Shown here: one piece after another, positions 28,666 to 28,843 of the stretch
Position numbering within the stretch: position 1 is the first letter of the stretch
How the letters are laid out: every line of letters begins with the position of its first letter
NCBI GenBank assembly: GCA_030248065.1
Contig: JASAMV010008524.1
Coordinates: 1-28,843, forward strand
Direction: 5' to 3'
Length of the DNA: 28,843 nt
Source: Rhynchonema sp. JSB1_4
Lineage: Eukaryota > Nematoda > Chromadorea > Monhysterida > Xyalidae
Made by a program: the position numbers and the translations under genes
Notes under the pieces: generated by a model
The model's database searches: none
Seen by the model: only the letters and a program-made list of their open reading frames with translations
Told to the model about the DNA's origin: nothing

Positions 28666-28843
28666 GAAATTAATGACATAGAACTCTTGAAACAGAAGTT
28701 GTCGGACGCAACAATTTCAAAATCGAAAGGTACAGTAGAATTAGGAAATCCCAGGTACAATTTAAAAATAATTAGCAAAGAAGAACACAAAAGACAGCAG
28801 CAGCAGATAGAACCGAAAACAGACGACGCTCCATGGTTAGATA
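28666..28843 (+). CDS. Partial open frame running off the window
   Basis: Directly after a TGA the frame stays open for 59 codons to the window edge with protein-like composition: IELLKQKLSDATISKSKG, VELGNPRYNLKIIS, EEHKRQQQQIEPK, DDAPWLD. There is no ATG, so it would be an internal exon (a possible acceptor ACATAG lies near 28682) or chance. I know no family match. Confidence 0.3.

Overview
The window is eukaryotic. Coding is broken into short exons with GT-AG introns, most of them phase 1, and the domains are typical of animal extracellular proteins: C-type lectin, sushi/CCP and EGF. Together with TATA promoters, AATAAA signals and many MITEs, this points to an invertebrate metazoan; I cannot name the taxon.

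The core (about 3.9-26.4 kb) is a tandem, head-to-tail, minus-strand family of type I membrane receptors. There are two classes. Class A has signal peptide, CTLD, CCPs, EGF, a TM segment and a long cytoplasmic tail carrying a conserved Tyr (SAYDSPL). Class B has signal peptide, CTLD, CCPs, TM and a short Tyr-free tail ending KQLVTL(G/C)D. From right to left, which is the direction of transcription: A3 (24875-26429, 5' end lost), B2 (20616-24180, intact), an orphan class A tail exon (18861-19077), an inverted tail-exon fragment (17891-18007), A2 (10294-13638, intact except one decayed optional exon), a broken tail exon (8566-8724), A1 (4815-7592, intact but with most of its EGF deleted) and B1 (3913-4082, last exon only). 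For A1, A2 and B2 I could place every splice junction with consistent phase, giving predicted membrane proteins of 536, 573 and 412 residues.

The most interesting signal is the second CCP exon. In all four copies it has no visible splice donor. In A1, B2 and A3 it ends in an in-frame TAG followed, in the same frame, by a conserved hydrophobic stretch (AWLTALLVLLAQ-like). Skipping it joins the flanking phase-1 exons perfectly. This suggests a choice between a membrane receptor (exon skipped) and a short soluble lectin-CCP form (exon used as last exon), perhaps derived from an older GPI-anchored form.

The cluster is peppered with mobile elements: a hAT MITE with an 8-bp TSD, a pogo/Tigger-like element with TA TSD, a Harbinger-like MITE with a TAA TSD and a paralogous empty site, foldback elements, and a tRNA-derived SINE-like insertion. 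A separate minus-strand gene fragment with a Glu-Pro repeat and a Cys-rich exon lies at 17.3-17.9 kb. The left flank (1-3.9 kb) holds a 104-bp tandem repeat, a poly-G tract and no convincing gene. The right end (26.5-28.8 kb) is a different landscape: a roughly 0.95-kb CAGGCG-type satellite followed by an intronless plus-strand thymidylate-kinase-like gene with its own TATA box.
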